DNA of 52,115 nt from Actibacterium naphthalenivorans (lineage in GTDB: Bacteria > Pseudomonadota > Alphaproteobacteria > Rhodobacterales > Rhodobacteraceae), in assembly GCF_014196965.1 (NCBI RefSeq), contig NZ_JACIEQ010000008.1:1-52115 (forward strand), in the 5' to 3' direction. Position numbers and translations under genes: made by a program. The notes beneath the pieces are model-generated. The model ran no database searches. It had not been told where the DNA came from and saw nothing but the letters and a program-made list of their open reading frames with translations. Below are positions 42,616 through 50,000 of the stretch, piece by piece. The stretch's first letter is position 1. The number at the start of each line of letters is the position of its first letter.

Positions 42616-43398
42616 TTATCCCAGCCAGACGTCGAGGAACAACATGATCACAAGACCAACGGCGAGGCCGAGCGTCGCCCTGTTCTGATGGCCGGATCGG
42701 TGGGTTTCCGGAATGATCTCGTGGCTGATGACGTAGAGCATCGCACCTGCTGCGAAGGCGAGACCCCAGGGCAGCAGCGGTTGCGAAAGACTGATAATCC
42801 CTGCGCCGAGAAGTCCACCGACGGGCTCGACGAGACCGGTCAGAGCGGCGATGCCCCAGGCGCGAAGCCTGGAATAGCCCTCGCCGAGCAACGAAACCGC
42901 CACCGCCAGACCTTCGGGGGCATTCTGTAATCCAATACCGATCGCAAGTGGCAACCCGCCCGACAAACCGTCAGCCCCGAACCCGACGCCGACGGCAAGC
43001 CCTTCGGGAAAATTGTGGATAGTGATCGCGATGATGAAAAGCCAGACGCGCCGCAGCGATGCGGCGTCGGGACCTTCCCGCCCCGTCTTGAAATGTTCAT
43101 GCGGTAGCCGTTCGTTCATCAGAGCGACCGCGCCCATGCCAAGCAGGATCGCAACACATACGATGGCCGCCGGGAGAGCACCGTTGTCGAACTGTCCTTC
43201 AGCTGCGTCGAGAGCCGGGATGATCAGCGAGAAGAACGAAGCCGCGAGCATGACACCCGCCGCGAAGCCAAGCAGCAGATCGCGCGTGGCCCGGGACGGG
43301 ATGCGCCCAAAAAGAACGGGGACCGCCCCGACCGCGGTCAGCGATCCGGCGGCCAGGCTTCCAAGAAAGCCAAGCGCTATGGGGGAGAGGGGTTCCAA
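42616..43398 (-). CDS. zupT: ZIP-family metal transporter
   Basis: The 260-residue protein has eight helices and the binding-site motifs HNFPEG (helix 4) and QNAPEG (helix 5), and a cytoplasmic His-containing loop. ZIP proteins move Zn, Mn or Fe into the cytoplasm. A typical family site has His in helix 5 (H/E-NxPEG); here it is Gln (QNAPEG), as in some GufA/ZupT-like members. It is odd in an efflux operon and may supply needed metal or have a reversed role. Confidence 0.85.
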   Translation of the reverse strand: MEPLSPIALGFLGSLAAGSLTAVGAVPVLFGRIPSRATRDLLLGFAAGVMLAASFFSLIIPALDAAEGQFDNGALPAAIVCVAILLGMGAVALMNERLPHEHFKTGREGPDAASLRRVWLFIIAITIHNFPEGLAVGVGFGADGLSGGLPLAIGIGLQNAPEGLAVAVSLLGEGYSRLRAWGIAALTGLVEPVGGLLGAGIISLSQPLLPWGLAFAAGAMLYVISHEIIPETHRSGHQNRATLGLAVGLVIMLFLDVWLG

Positions 43399-43420
43399 TT
43401 GTTAAGGTTCTGCCGCGAGT

Positions 43421-43879
43421 TCAGTCAGGAGCCGAGTAGCTGGTGTAGACCTCGGTCGATCCGTCTTCGTGGATCAGGAAGACATCGTAAGCCTCCCGGT
43501 CGTCCTCCGGTCCCATGCCGGGCGACCCGTAGGGCATTCCCGGCACCGCCAGGCCTACCGCGTCTGGCCGGTCCTCCAGCAGGCGTTGGATGTCAGCCGC
43601 CGGCACGTGGCCCTCGATCACATAGCCGTCGACCAAAGCCGTATGGCAGGAGACCATGCGCTGCGGCACGCCATTGTCGAGTTTGAAGCGCACAAGAGAT
43701 CCTCCGAACATGTCCTCGCCCATCGGCGCGAAGCCATTCTCCTCGAGGTGCTTCATCCAGGACAGGCAACAGCCGCAGCCGTTTGTCTTCCGGACGTCGA
43801 TCTGAATCGCCTCTGCGACGGCCTGCGCCGCAGGAAGCAAGGCAAATGCGATGGCAAGGGCGGGAGTAAATCGTTTCAT
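43421..43879 (-). CDS. DUF411 metal-binding protein
   Basis: The 152-residue protein has a signal peptide (cleaved near A22), a domain with CGCC (KTNGCGCCLSWMKHLEENG) and Met/Gly/Cys-rich parts including VSCHTALVDGY and GMPYGSPGMG. DUF411 is widespread in copper-resistance loci and binds metal, probably Cu. It sits between the M23 peptidase and the ZIP gene, separated by few bases from both. Confidence 0.9.
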   Translation of the reverse strand: MKRFTPALAIAFALLPAAQAVAEAIQIDVRKTNGCGCCLSWMKHLEENGFAPMGEDMFGGSLVRFKLDNGVPQRMVSCHTALVDGYVIEGHVPAADIQRLLEDRPDAVGLAVPGMPYGSPGMGPEDDREAYDVFLIHEDGSTEVYTSYSAPD

Positions 43880-43882
43880 GGA

Positions 43883-45256
43883 TCAAAGCCTTTCGGTTGT
43901 CGTCTGTGCAAATTCGCTGGCGAGCCTCTCAGCAAGAAGTGAACGCGCCTCACGCAGTCGCTCAAGCGCGGCCGTGTCGTCCGCTTCACGCTCGGCCGCC
44001 TCTGCCAATCGGTCGTCAGAGAGAGGGTCGGTTGGGCGACCGTCCACCAGCACTTCGTAATGTAGGTTGGGGCCTGTCGCGGTACCCGTCGCACCGACCC
44101 GCCCGATCATATCTCCGGCCATCACGCGTTGCCCTTGTGTGAGCCCGTCCGGTACGGCGCTCAGATGCGCATAGCGCGTCAGGGTGTCGGAGCCATGAGC
44201 GATCTCGACGACCCGGCCATACCCACCGCGTCGGCCGATGAAGCTAACGCGGCCCGGCGCCGTCGCCTGTACCGGCGTGCCGCGCGCCGCCGCGAAGTCG
44301 ACTCCTGTGTGCATCCGTACATTGCCGTAGACCGGATGGGTGCGGCGCCCGAACACAGAACTCAGCCGTGCACCTTCGACCGGTTGCGCAAACACGCGCA
44401 GGACTTCTCCGTCGACATAGATCGTCGCTTGGCCGCTGCCGTCGTTCGGCCAGACGATTTCATAGACCGAGCCATCGATATCCAGTGCGGCAAAGGCAAG
44501 CTCGGACTGACCAATCCTCTTGTTCCCGTCTCGGGCCTCGCGCCAAAGGAGGCGCATCGTCTCGCCACCCGCAAGATCACGACGGAAATCCACGGTGCCG
44601 CCCAGCATCTGCGCCAGGTCCACCGCAAAACGGGCGGGGATGTCTGCCGTGTTCAGGGCGGCGAAAATCGAGCTCTCGATCACCGCCTCGCCGGCGAAAG
44701 TCACCAATTCGGGATCCGGGTCCAACACGCGGGCGGCAAGCTGTTCGCCGAAGACCGCCTCTATCCGGACACCGTCTTCGACGGCGAGCTCTACACGACG
44801 CGGGTTGTCGTCCGTTGTGGAAACCACCGTAATGATGTGACCCGGACGCAGACGGCGCAGATCGTATTCCGTGCCAATCGCCAAGGCGATTTCGGCGCGA
44901 TCCGAAGCATCCAGCCCCGCATCGGAAAGGACCGCATCAAGCGTCTCGCCGGACGCAATCTCCCGCGACCAGGTGACCAGCGGGGGCTCGATAGATGGCA
45001 AGGAGGTATCAGCGGGGGAAACGGTCAGGAGCGGCCGGGGTCTGAACTCGAATGCGATATCCGCCTGGGCGAGTGTAGGGCGGACCGAATTGGTTTCGGT
45101 AATCCGAGGCGGCGCAAGCGGATTGGGAGTCCAGAGGGTCGCTTCAGCAATCGCAGGGGGCACCGGTTCTTTGGACAGAACGCCAGAGATGGCGATGGCG
45201 GTCACCGAAAATGCGCCTGCGACCGCAACGGCCGCCAAGACAGTTCTTATCTTCAT
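43883..45256 (-). CDS. M23-family peptidoglycan endopeptidase-like protein
   Basis: The 457-residue protein has an N-terminal membrane anchor, a long domain of OapA/LysM-like type (about 95-290) and a C-terminal M23 metallopeptidase domain. The first Zn motif reads MHTGVDFAA and a middle YAHLS is present, but the last motif is GPN397LH399YEV where most M23 enzymes have HLH. The Asn replaces the first His, which assists catalysis. Activity is uncertain. It overlaps the SCO gene by 4 bp. Confidence 0.85.
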   Translation of the reverse strand: MKIRTVLAAVAVAGAFSVTAIAISGVLSKEPVPPAIAEATLWTPNPLAPPRITETNSVRPTLAQADIAFEFRPRPLLTVSPADTSLPSIEPPLVTWSREIASGETLDAVLSDAGLDASDRAEIALAIGTEYDLRRLRPGHIITVVSTTDDNPRRVELAVEDGVRIEAVFGEQLAARVLDPDPELVTFAGEAVIESSIFAALNTADIPARFAVDLAQMLGGTVDFRRDLAGGETMRLLWREARDGNKRIGQSELAFAALDIDGSVYEIVWPNDGSGQATIYVDGEVLRVFAQPVEGARLSSVFGRRTHPVYGNVRMHTGVDFAAARGTPVQATAPGRVSFIGRRGGYGRVVEIAHGSDTLTRYAHLSAVPDGLTQGQRVMAGDMIGRVGATGTATGPNLHYEVLVDGRPTDPLSDDRLAEAAEREADDTAALERLREARSLLAERLASEFAQTTTERL

Positions 45257-45879
45257 GTTGCCCCCTCTACGTCTTCTGTCAGTGCGCGCTGGATCTTCGG
45301 CACCGCGAATTCTCTTTGCTCGTGATAGTCGATCATGGTGACGAGCTCACCCTCGGCATCGAACAGGAATACGCTTGCCGTATGGTTCATCGTATAGCCG
45401 CCGCCCTCAGTCGGGACGCGCTCAAATGAGGCACGAAACCCTTCTGCAGCGCGGGCAATTTGGTCTTCCGGCCCCGTCCAGCCACGAATGACCGGATGAA
45501 AATAGCCGACATATTCGGCCATGGCCTCGACCGTGTCCCGCTCCGGGTCGACCGTGATGAAGACCACGTTCATCTCTGATGCTTCGTCGCCCAGTTCCTC
45601 AAGCCAGCCGGAAATATCCGATAGGGTCGTCGGGCAGACGTCCGGGCAGTAGGTGAACCCGAAAAACACCATTGTGGGACGACCGATCAGGTTGCCAGGC
45701 CCTACCTCATTTTCCTCGTGGTCGGTCAGCCGGAACTCCATCGCCGATAGGGGCAGGGGCCGCTGCCCTTTTGGTTCAGGCGCACCGGGCCCGTCCACCC
45801 GCCACCAGCCCACGAAGAGCGTCAGGCCAAGAACGCCGGCACCGGCTGCGCCGTATAGAAGGAGCTGCCGACGTTGCAT
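45253..45879 (-). CDS. SCO1/SenC copper chaperone
   Basis: The 208-residue protein has an N-terminal membrane anchor and a thioredoxin-like domain with CxxxC in TYCPDVCPTT, the distal His in MNHTASVFL, and DPERDT. SCO proteins deliver copper to the Cu-A site of oxidases or reduce it. It overlaps M23 by 4 bp and abuts PCuAC. A second SCO is at 47456. Confidence 0.92.
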   Translation of the reverse strand: MQRRQLLLYGAAGAGVLGLTLFVGWWRVDGPGAPEPKGQRPLPLSAMEFRLTDHEENEVGPGNLIGRPTMVFFGFTYCPDVCPTTLSDISGWLEELGDEASEMNVVFITVDPERDTVEAMAEYVGYFHPVIRGWTGPEDQIARAAEGFRASFERVPTEGGGYTMNHTASVFLFDAEGELVTMIDYHEQREFAVPKIQRALTEDVEGAT

Positions 45880-46346
45880 CAGCCCTCCGGTCCACGCGCG
45901 GCGATTCCGAGGATTGGGACCTCGACCGTCACCTTGCCGCCATCCGAGAAGGTCAGTGTCAGCGGGAAATTCTCGCCTTCGGTCATCGGCTCTTGCAGCT
46001 TCATGAGCATGGCGTGCAACCCGCCCGGCTCCAATGCCACGCTTTGGCCGGGCTCAATCGTGATCTCGCCTGCAGGCGCCATGGAACTGACGCCATCGGA
46101 GTTGGTTTTCGACTCATGGATCTCGGGCATCATTGCCAGCGGTGTCGCAAGTCCGGTCAGCGTAACGGCGTCTTCACCCGTGTTGCGCACGGTCATATAG
46201 GCGGCACCTGGCCTGTTGACGCCGATCGAGGCGCGGGACCACGCATTCTCGACCACGACATCCTCCGAACCGGCCAGTGCGGGGGCCGACAGCCCTGCAA
46301 CCGTCAAAAGCACGGCCAATGCATTGGTATATCTCAACTTCTTCAC
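45879..46346 (-). CDS. PCu(A)C copper chaperone
   Basis: The 155-residue protein has a signal peptide (MKKLRYTNALAVLLTVAG) and the PCuAC fold with PEIHESK and LHAMLMKLQEPM, the His/Met copper site. These proteins bind Cu(I) in the periplasm and pass it to SCO or to Cu-A. A GTG at 46346 (or 46349) after AGGAG is chosen; a longer frame to 46427 adds sequence of another gene. It abuts the SCO gene. Confidence 0.87.
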   Translation of the reverse strand: MKKLRYTNALAVLLTVAGLSAPALAGSEDVVVENAWSRASIGVNRPGAAYMTVRNTGEDAVTLTGLATPLAMMPEIHESKTNSDGVSSMAPAGEITIEPGQSVALEPGGLHAMLMKLQEPMTEGENFPLTLTFSDGGKVTVEVPILGIAARGPEG

Positions 46347-46371
46347 CACTCGTTTCTCCTGCCTCCGCAAA

Positions 46372-47031
46372 TCAGCTTTGGCTTGCCGCAACTTCCACTG
46401 CCACCAGCCTCCGCAATTCGGCCTCACCGAACGGATCGAGAGGCTTGCCGTTCACGAAGAACGTGGGCGTTTGGCGGACCCCGACTGTCTCGACATCGGC
46501 GCGGTCCTGGTTGAGCACCGCCACAACACCGGGGGCCAGCATCTGTGTCCGGGCAGCTTCGACATCCAGACCTCCGCTTGCTGCAATCTCAAGGATCAAT
46601 CCGGGTGCCGGGGTCCCGTGAGACGCCCATCTGGGCTGCTCTCGCAAGACTGCCTCGAGCACAGGTTCAAACACGTCCTGCATGCGCGCCGCCTCGAGCA
46701 CACGGATCGCTTCTACCGACGCCTCGCCGTGAAAAGGCGTATAGCGGATTACAACGCGCACCGCGTCTCCGTGCTCCGCCATGATATCCTCGACGACCGG
46801 ATAGAAAGCGCGGCATGCCTCGCAGGCCGGGTCGAAGAATTCAACGATGGTTACGGGCGCATCCTCGGGCCCGAGGATCGGGGAATAGGGTCGGATCAGC
46901 GCGTCGGCCATTTCAGGGTCGATGGGATCGGACGCGGCAATCGGGTCGGGGCGGGTGGCATACCAGGCGGCACCGCCGAAACCGGCGACCCCGAGCGCGA
47001 GAACGGACAGGATGAGGCCGCGTCGTTTCAT
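46372..47031 (-). CDS. DsbA-like thiol oxidoreductase
   Basis: The 219-residue protein has a membrane anchor (residues 5-26), a thioredoxin fold with FFDPACEACRAF and the cis-Pro loop RQTPTFFV. The CEAC active site differs from the usual CPHC or CGYC. It follows the DsbB-like gene with an ATGA overlap, so the two form an oxidising pair similar to BdbD/BdbC. Confidence 0.88.
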   Translation of the reverse strand: MKRRGLILSVLALGVAGFGGAAWYATRPDPIAASDPIDPEMADALIRPYSPILGPEDAPVTIVEFFDPACEACRAFYPVVEDIMAEHGDAVRVVIRYTPFHGEASVEAIRVLEAARMQDVFEPVLEAVLREQPRWASHGTPAPGLILEIAASGGLDVEAARTQMLAPGVVAVLNQDRADVETVGVRQTPTFFVNGKPLDPFGEAELRRLVAVEVAASQS

Positions 47032-47450
47032 TTTTGTGTTTCCTTCAGTGAGAGAGCCGACAGCAGACCGATCATCGCGAAGGCGACGAGCGCCATCAAA
47101 GGAATCGGAATGCCGAAGACCAGTTGATTGTCGTCGGTACAGGATGGGCCGGTCGCCGTGCAGGGCTGGATACGCTCGGGGATAACGCCGACATAGAGGC
47201 CCAAGTGCCAAAGCGCGACGGCGGCACCGCCCAAAGCCAGCGCGATCCCGTAGCGACCCACGCGCCGATCCTGCCACCACAGCCCAAGCCCGAGGATGAT
47301 GGCCAAGGGGAACATGAAGGCACGCTGGAACCAGCAGAGCACGCAAGGTGTCTGCCCCAGAACCTCGCCGATGAAGAGCACGGCAAGCGACGCGGTGAGC
47401 GCGATGATCCAGGCCAGGCCAAGGGCCGTCTCTCCGGAAAGTCGGGTCAT
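47028..47450 (-). CDS. DsbB/BdbC-like quinone reductase of disulfides
   Basis: The 140-residue four-helix protein has PCVLCWFQRAF in the first loop and a second pair, PCTATGPSCTDDN. It is of the short BdbC type. It reoxidises its DsbA-like partner encoded downstream by 4-bp overlap. Together with the pair at 17997/25943, the island carries two thiol systems. Confidence 0.88.
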   Translation of the reverse strand: MTRLSGETALGLAWIIALTASLAVLFIGEVLGQTPCVLCWFQRAFMFPLAIILGLGLWWQDRRVGRYGIALALGGAAVALWHLGLYVGVIPERIQPCTATGPSCTDDNQLVFGIPIPLMALVAFAMIGLLSALSLKETQK

Positions 47451-47455
47451 GACGA

Positions 47456-48058
47456 TCAGATCCTCTGTCTCAGATCGGCGAGGATCTCTTCGGCGGGCGT
47501 GCCGTAGGGCCAGGAGTCCGCGAAGCCTGCTTGCGTGTCGAAAAGGAAAAGATGCGACGTGTGACCCATCGTGTATCCGCCCGGCGCAGTCGCCTGCTCG
47601 ATCCGCTCAAAGAATATCGGAAAGGTTTCGGATGTCGCGGCGATCTGCTCCGGTGTACCGGTCAGCCCGATGATCCCTGCGTCGAACAGGGGCACATACT
47701 CGGCAAGTGCAGTCGGCGTATCCCGCTCCGGATCAATCGTTATGAAAATCGGCTGAACCATTGCTGCCTCATCGCCCAGGCCCTCCATCACGGCCGCGAC
47801 TTCGGACAGTGTTGTCGGACAGACGTCGGGGCAATTGGTGAAGCCAAAGAAGACCAGCATCCAGCGCCCTGCGAAATCTTCGTCCGTTTGGACCATGCCG
47901 CGATGATCGGTCAGTTCGAAATCAGCAAGAAACGGTGGTTCACTCTCGGTGCGGGCAAGATCGGCACGGTAGTCGGACCATAGCAACAGCCAGATGAAAA
48001 CGAACGCCGCCGCGCCCGCCAACACCCACAATACCTTCTGAAGACCTGAAAGCCTCAC
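47456..48058 (-). CDS. SCO1/SenC copper chaperone, first gene of the operon
   Basis: The 200-residue protein has a membrane anchor (about 9-28) and the SCO motifs TNCPDVCPTT, DPERDT and a His in MGHTSHLFL. It is a paralogue of the one at 45253. It is the first gene after the Zn/Cd-type MerR promoter at 48095-48125. Confidence 0.92.
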   Translation of the reverse strand: MRLSGLQKVLWVLAGAAAFVFIWLLLWSDYRADLARTESEPPFLADFELTDHRGMVQTDEDFAGRWMLVFFGFTNCPDVCPTTLSEVAAVMEGLGDEAAMVQPIFITIDPERDTPTALAEYVPLFDAGIIGLTGTPEQIAATSETFPIFFERIEQATAPGGYTMGHTSHLFLFDTQAGFADSWPYGTPAEEILADLRQRI

Positions 48059-48094
48059 GCCGCTCCGCCCGAACCTGATTCTATATTTTGTGTG

Positions 48095-48125
48095 CGTTTA
48101 CATCCTCTAGCTACTGTAGGTTCAA
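48095..48125 (-). promoter_or_regulatory. Zn/Cd/Pb-type MerR promoter of the eleven-gene operon
   Basis: On the minus strand TTGAAC (48120-48125), a 19-bp spacer with CTACAGTAGCTAGAGG, and TAAACG (48095-48100). The MerR gene is transcribed away 110 bp further on. Confidence 0.75.
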
Positions 48126-48202
48126 GCGTGATTGTCATCGATCGGCCAACAATCACCGATCTGTGAAACTCGGGTGAAGCTTGTGATGCGCACCGCATAA
48201 AG

Positions 48203-48217
48203 CTACACCCACTGTAG
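48203..48217 (+). promoter_or_regulatory. MerR dyad before its own gene
   Basis: CTACA-CCCAC-TGTAG is a perfect 5-bp dyad of the type found in the other sites, 18 bp before the merR start. The -35 (ATAAAG) and -10 (TAATGT) are weak; a repressing or autoregulating role is plausible. Confidence 0.5.
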
Positions 48218-48235
48218 GTAATGTGGGGAGCGGAA

Positions 48236-48664
48236 ATGCTGACGATTGGGACGCTGGCGAAGAAGACCGGAACAAAGGTGCAGACCATCCGGTATTACGA
48301 GCAGATCGGACTTATGCCTGAGCCCGGCAGGACCGAGGGGGGCCAACGACGCTATGGCGACGCCGAACTCGACCGCTTGTCATTCGTCCGGCACGCACGG
48401 CAACTGGGGTTCTCGTTGGACGCGATCCGTGAGCTCCTCGATCTCAGCGATCATCCGGGAAAGTCCTGCGCTGAGGCGGATGCAATAGCCCGTCGGCAAC
48501 TCAAACAGGTCGAGCAACGATTGGCGCGGCTCGAGGCGCTGCGGACGGAATTGAAGCGGATGGTGCATGAGTGCAGCGGCGGACAGACTTCTGATTGCCG
48601 TGTGCTCGAGGTACTGCGCGACCATTCCGAATGCCTGACCGACCATGAAGAGATCGGCGCCTGA
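48236..48664 (+). CDS. MerR-family regulator (Zn/Cd/Pb type)
   Basis: The 142-residue protein has the MerR DNA-binding part (TIGTLAKKTGTKVQTIRYYEQIGLM), a dimerisation helix and a Cys/His-rich end (CAEAD, MVHECSGGQTSDCRVLEVLRDHSEC). This pattern fits divalent-metal sensors of the CadR/ZntR/PbrR group more than CueR. It probably binds the TTGAA-19-bp promoters at 35798, 37066, 48095 and 49377. ATG 48236 follows GGGGAG; one at 48221 is in frame but lacks a site. Confidence 0.9.
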   Translation: MLTIGTLAKKTGTKVQTIRYYEQIGLMPEPGRTEGGQRRYGDAELDRLSFVRHARQLGFSLDAIRELLDLSDHPGKSCAEADAIARRQLKQVEQRLARLEALRTELKRMVHECSGGQTSDCRVLEVLRDHSECLTDHEEIGA

Positions 48665-48746
48665 GCAATTTCGACGACCTTTGATCGGAACGCAAAAAGC
48701 CCGGTGTTAGTTACTCATTGGCAATTCACTAATTTGGATACCCGGC

Positions 48747-49367
48747 ATGGCGGAGCAGAGAAACGCAACGGAAAGACGCACACTCTGGATCGTGCTGGGT
48801 CTCAACATCGGGCTGGCAGTCGCTTTCTTCGCCTCGGGCGCATTCGGCGAGTCAAGCGCGCTTATCGCCAATGGCCTCGACAATCTGTCGGACAGTTTCG
48901 TCTACGCGATCAGCCTCTTCGCGCTGTCCCGCTCCGCCAAGTGGAAGCGCGGAGCGGCGAACGTTTCGGGCGGCCTGCTGATCCTCTTCGCCCTTGGAAT
49001 CCTGTATGACGCGTGGCGCCGCTACGTCGGCGGATCGGATCCTCTTGGCACGATCATGATTGTCATGGCGCTGGTAGCGGCGGCCATCAACGCACTTTGC
49101 GTCTGGCTGCTGGCACGGCTTCGCGATCCAGACGTAAACATCCGAGCGGCGAATACGTTCAGCTGGAACGACTTCGCGGCCAATCTCGGAATCGTCGTCG
49201 CAGGCGGGCTCGTAGCCTGGCTCGGAACGAATTGGCCGGACCTTGTCGTGGGCGTGATTGTCGCCGGCATCGCGGCCTGGGGTGGCGTCGGAATCCTGAG
49301 AGACGCGCATGGTGAACACCACAAGGCGGTGCACAATGACGATCAGGTAACCAAGGACTCGGCCTGA
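48747..49367 (+). CDS. CDF-like membrane protein without cytoplasmic domain
   Basis: The 206-residue protein resembles the membrane part of CDF transporters (six helices) but lacks the C-terminal domain. The site motifs differ: GLDNLSD in helix 2 and SWNDFAANLG in helix 5, where a canonical CDF such as that at 49990 has ALHNLSD and LHNLSDALAS-like sequences. The His-rich end HGEHHKAVHND may bind metal. Family membership is likely but transport is not proven. It follows the merR gene. Confidence 0.75.
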   Translation: MAEQRNATERRTLWIVLGLNIGLAVAFFASGAFGESSALIANGLDNLSDSFVYAISLFALSRSAKWKRGAANVSGGLLILFALGILYDAWRRYVGGSDPLGTIMIVMALVAAAINALCVWLLARLRDPDVNIRAANTFSWNDFAANLGIVVAGGLVAWLGTNWPDLVVGVIVAGIAAWGGVGILRDAHGEHHKAVHNDDQVTKDSA

Positions 49368-49376
49368 AATCGGGGC

Positions 49377-49407
49377 TTGAAGCTACAGTGACTGTAGCAA
49401 CTACATA
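49377..49407 (+). promoter_or_regulatory. Zn/Cd/Pb-type MerR promoter of the transglutaminase-CDF operon
   Basis: TTGAAG (49377-49382), a 19-bp spacer with the perfect dyad CTACAGTGACTGTAG (49383-49397), and TACATA (49402-49407). It lies just ahead of a GAGGAGG ribosome site. Confidence 0.8.
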
Positions 49408-49436
49408 TTCTCGTGAACGATTCGAGGAGGTATCCC

Positions 49437-50000
49437 GTGAACCCCGCCGACCCTCATTTGGCCAAAACCCGGCTGCTGGATTTTGACGCGACCTCAATTG
49501 CAAAACTGATCGAGGAGCGCGGCTGGGCAGACCTTCCCAGCGACGACCGAATTGGGGCCATCTACGATTTCGTCAGGAACGAGATTACCTTCGGCTACAA
49601 CCGCGCCGACGACATTCCGGCGTCCGAGGTCCTCGCAGATGGCCACGGGCAGTGCAACACCAAGGGCACGCTCCTCATGGCCCTGCTGCGTGGCGTGGGA
49701 GTTCGCTGCCGACTGCACGGGTTCACAATCCACAAGGCGCTTCAGAGAGGCGTCGTTCCGGAACTCGTCTATCCCCTCGCGCCGTCCGAAATCCTCCACT
49801 CCTGGGTAGAGGTGGACTTGGGCGACGGATGGGTCAATCACCGCCAGAACTTCGGATTTGTGCGCGACTTGCTCTATCGCCACGTCATCCGTCACTGGAT
49901 GAATGCCAGGGTTCGCCGCATCCGCCGCGGAATCTTGCCGCCGGTCCCCGGATTCGATCGGCCGAACCACCGCCATGAGGAGACGAACCGTGCCGCATGA
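49437..50000 (+). CDS. Transglutaminase-like protein
   Basis: The 187-residue protein has a transglutaminase-like core with GHGQCNTKGTLL (Cys), HSWVEVDLGDGW (His) and a likely Asp partner in the latter. It has no signal peptide. Such proteins act as peptidases or cross-linkers; the substrate is unknown. The GTG at 49437 is chosen because GGAGG lies 6 bp ahead. It is coupled to the CDF gene by 11 bp of overlap, under a metal-type promoter. Confidence 0.8.
   Translation: MNPADPHLAKTRLLDFDATSIAKLIEERGWADLPSDDRIGAIYDFVRNEITFGYNRADDIPASEVLADGHGQCNTKGTLLMALLRGVGVRCRLHGFTIHKALQRGVVPELVYPLAPSEILHSWVEVDLGDGWVNHRQNFGFVRDLLYRHVIRHWMNARVRRIRRGILPPVPGFDRPNHRHEETNRAA

Noticed and set aside
44129-45325. 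398-residue plus-strand frame antisense to the M23 gene
   Set aside because: No domain, and it crosses the conserved M23 and SCO genes.
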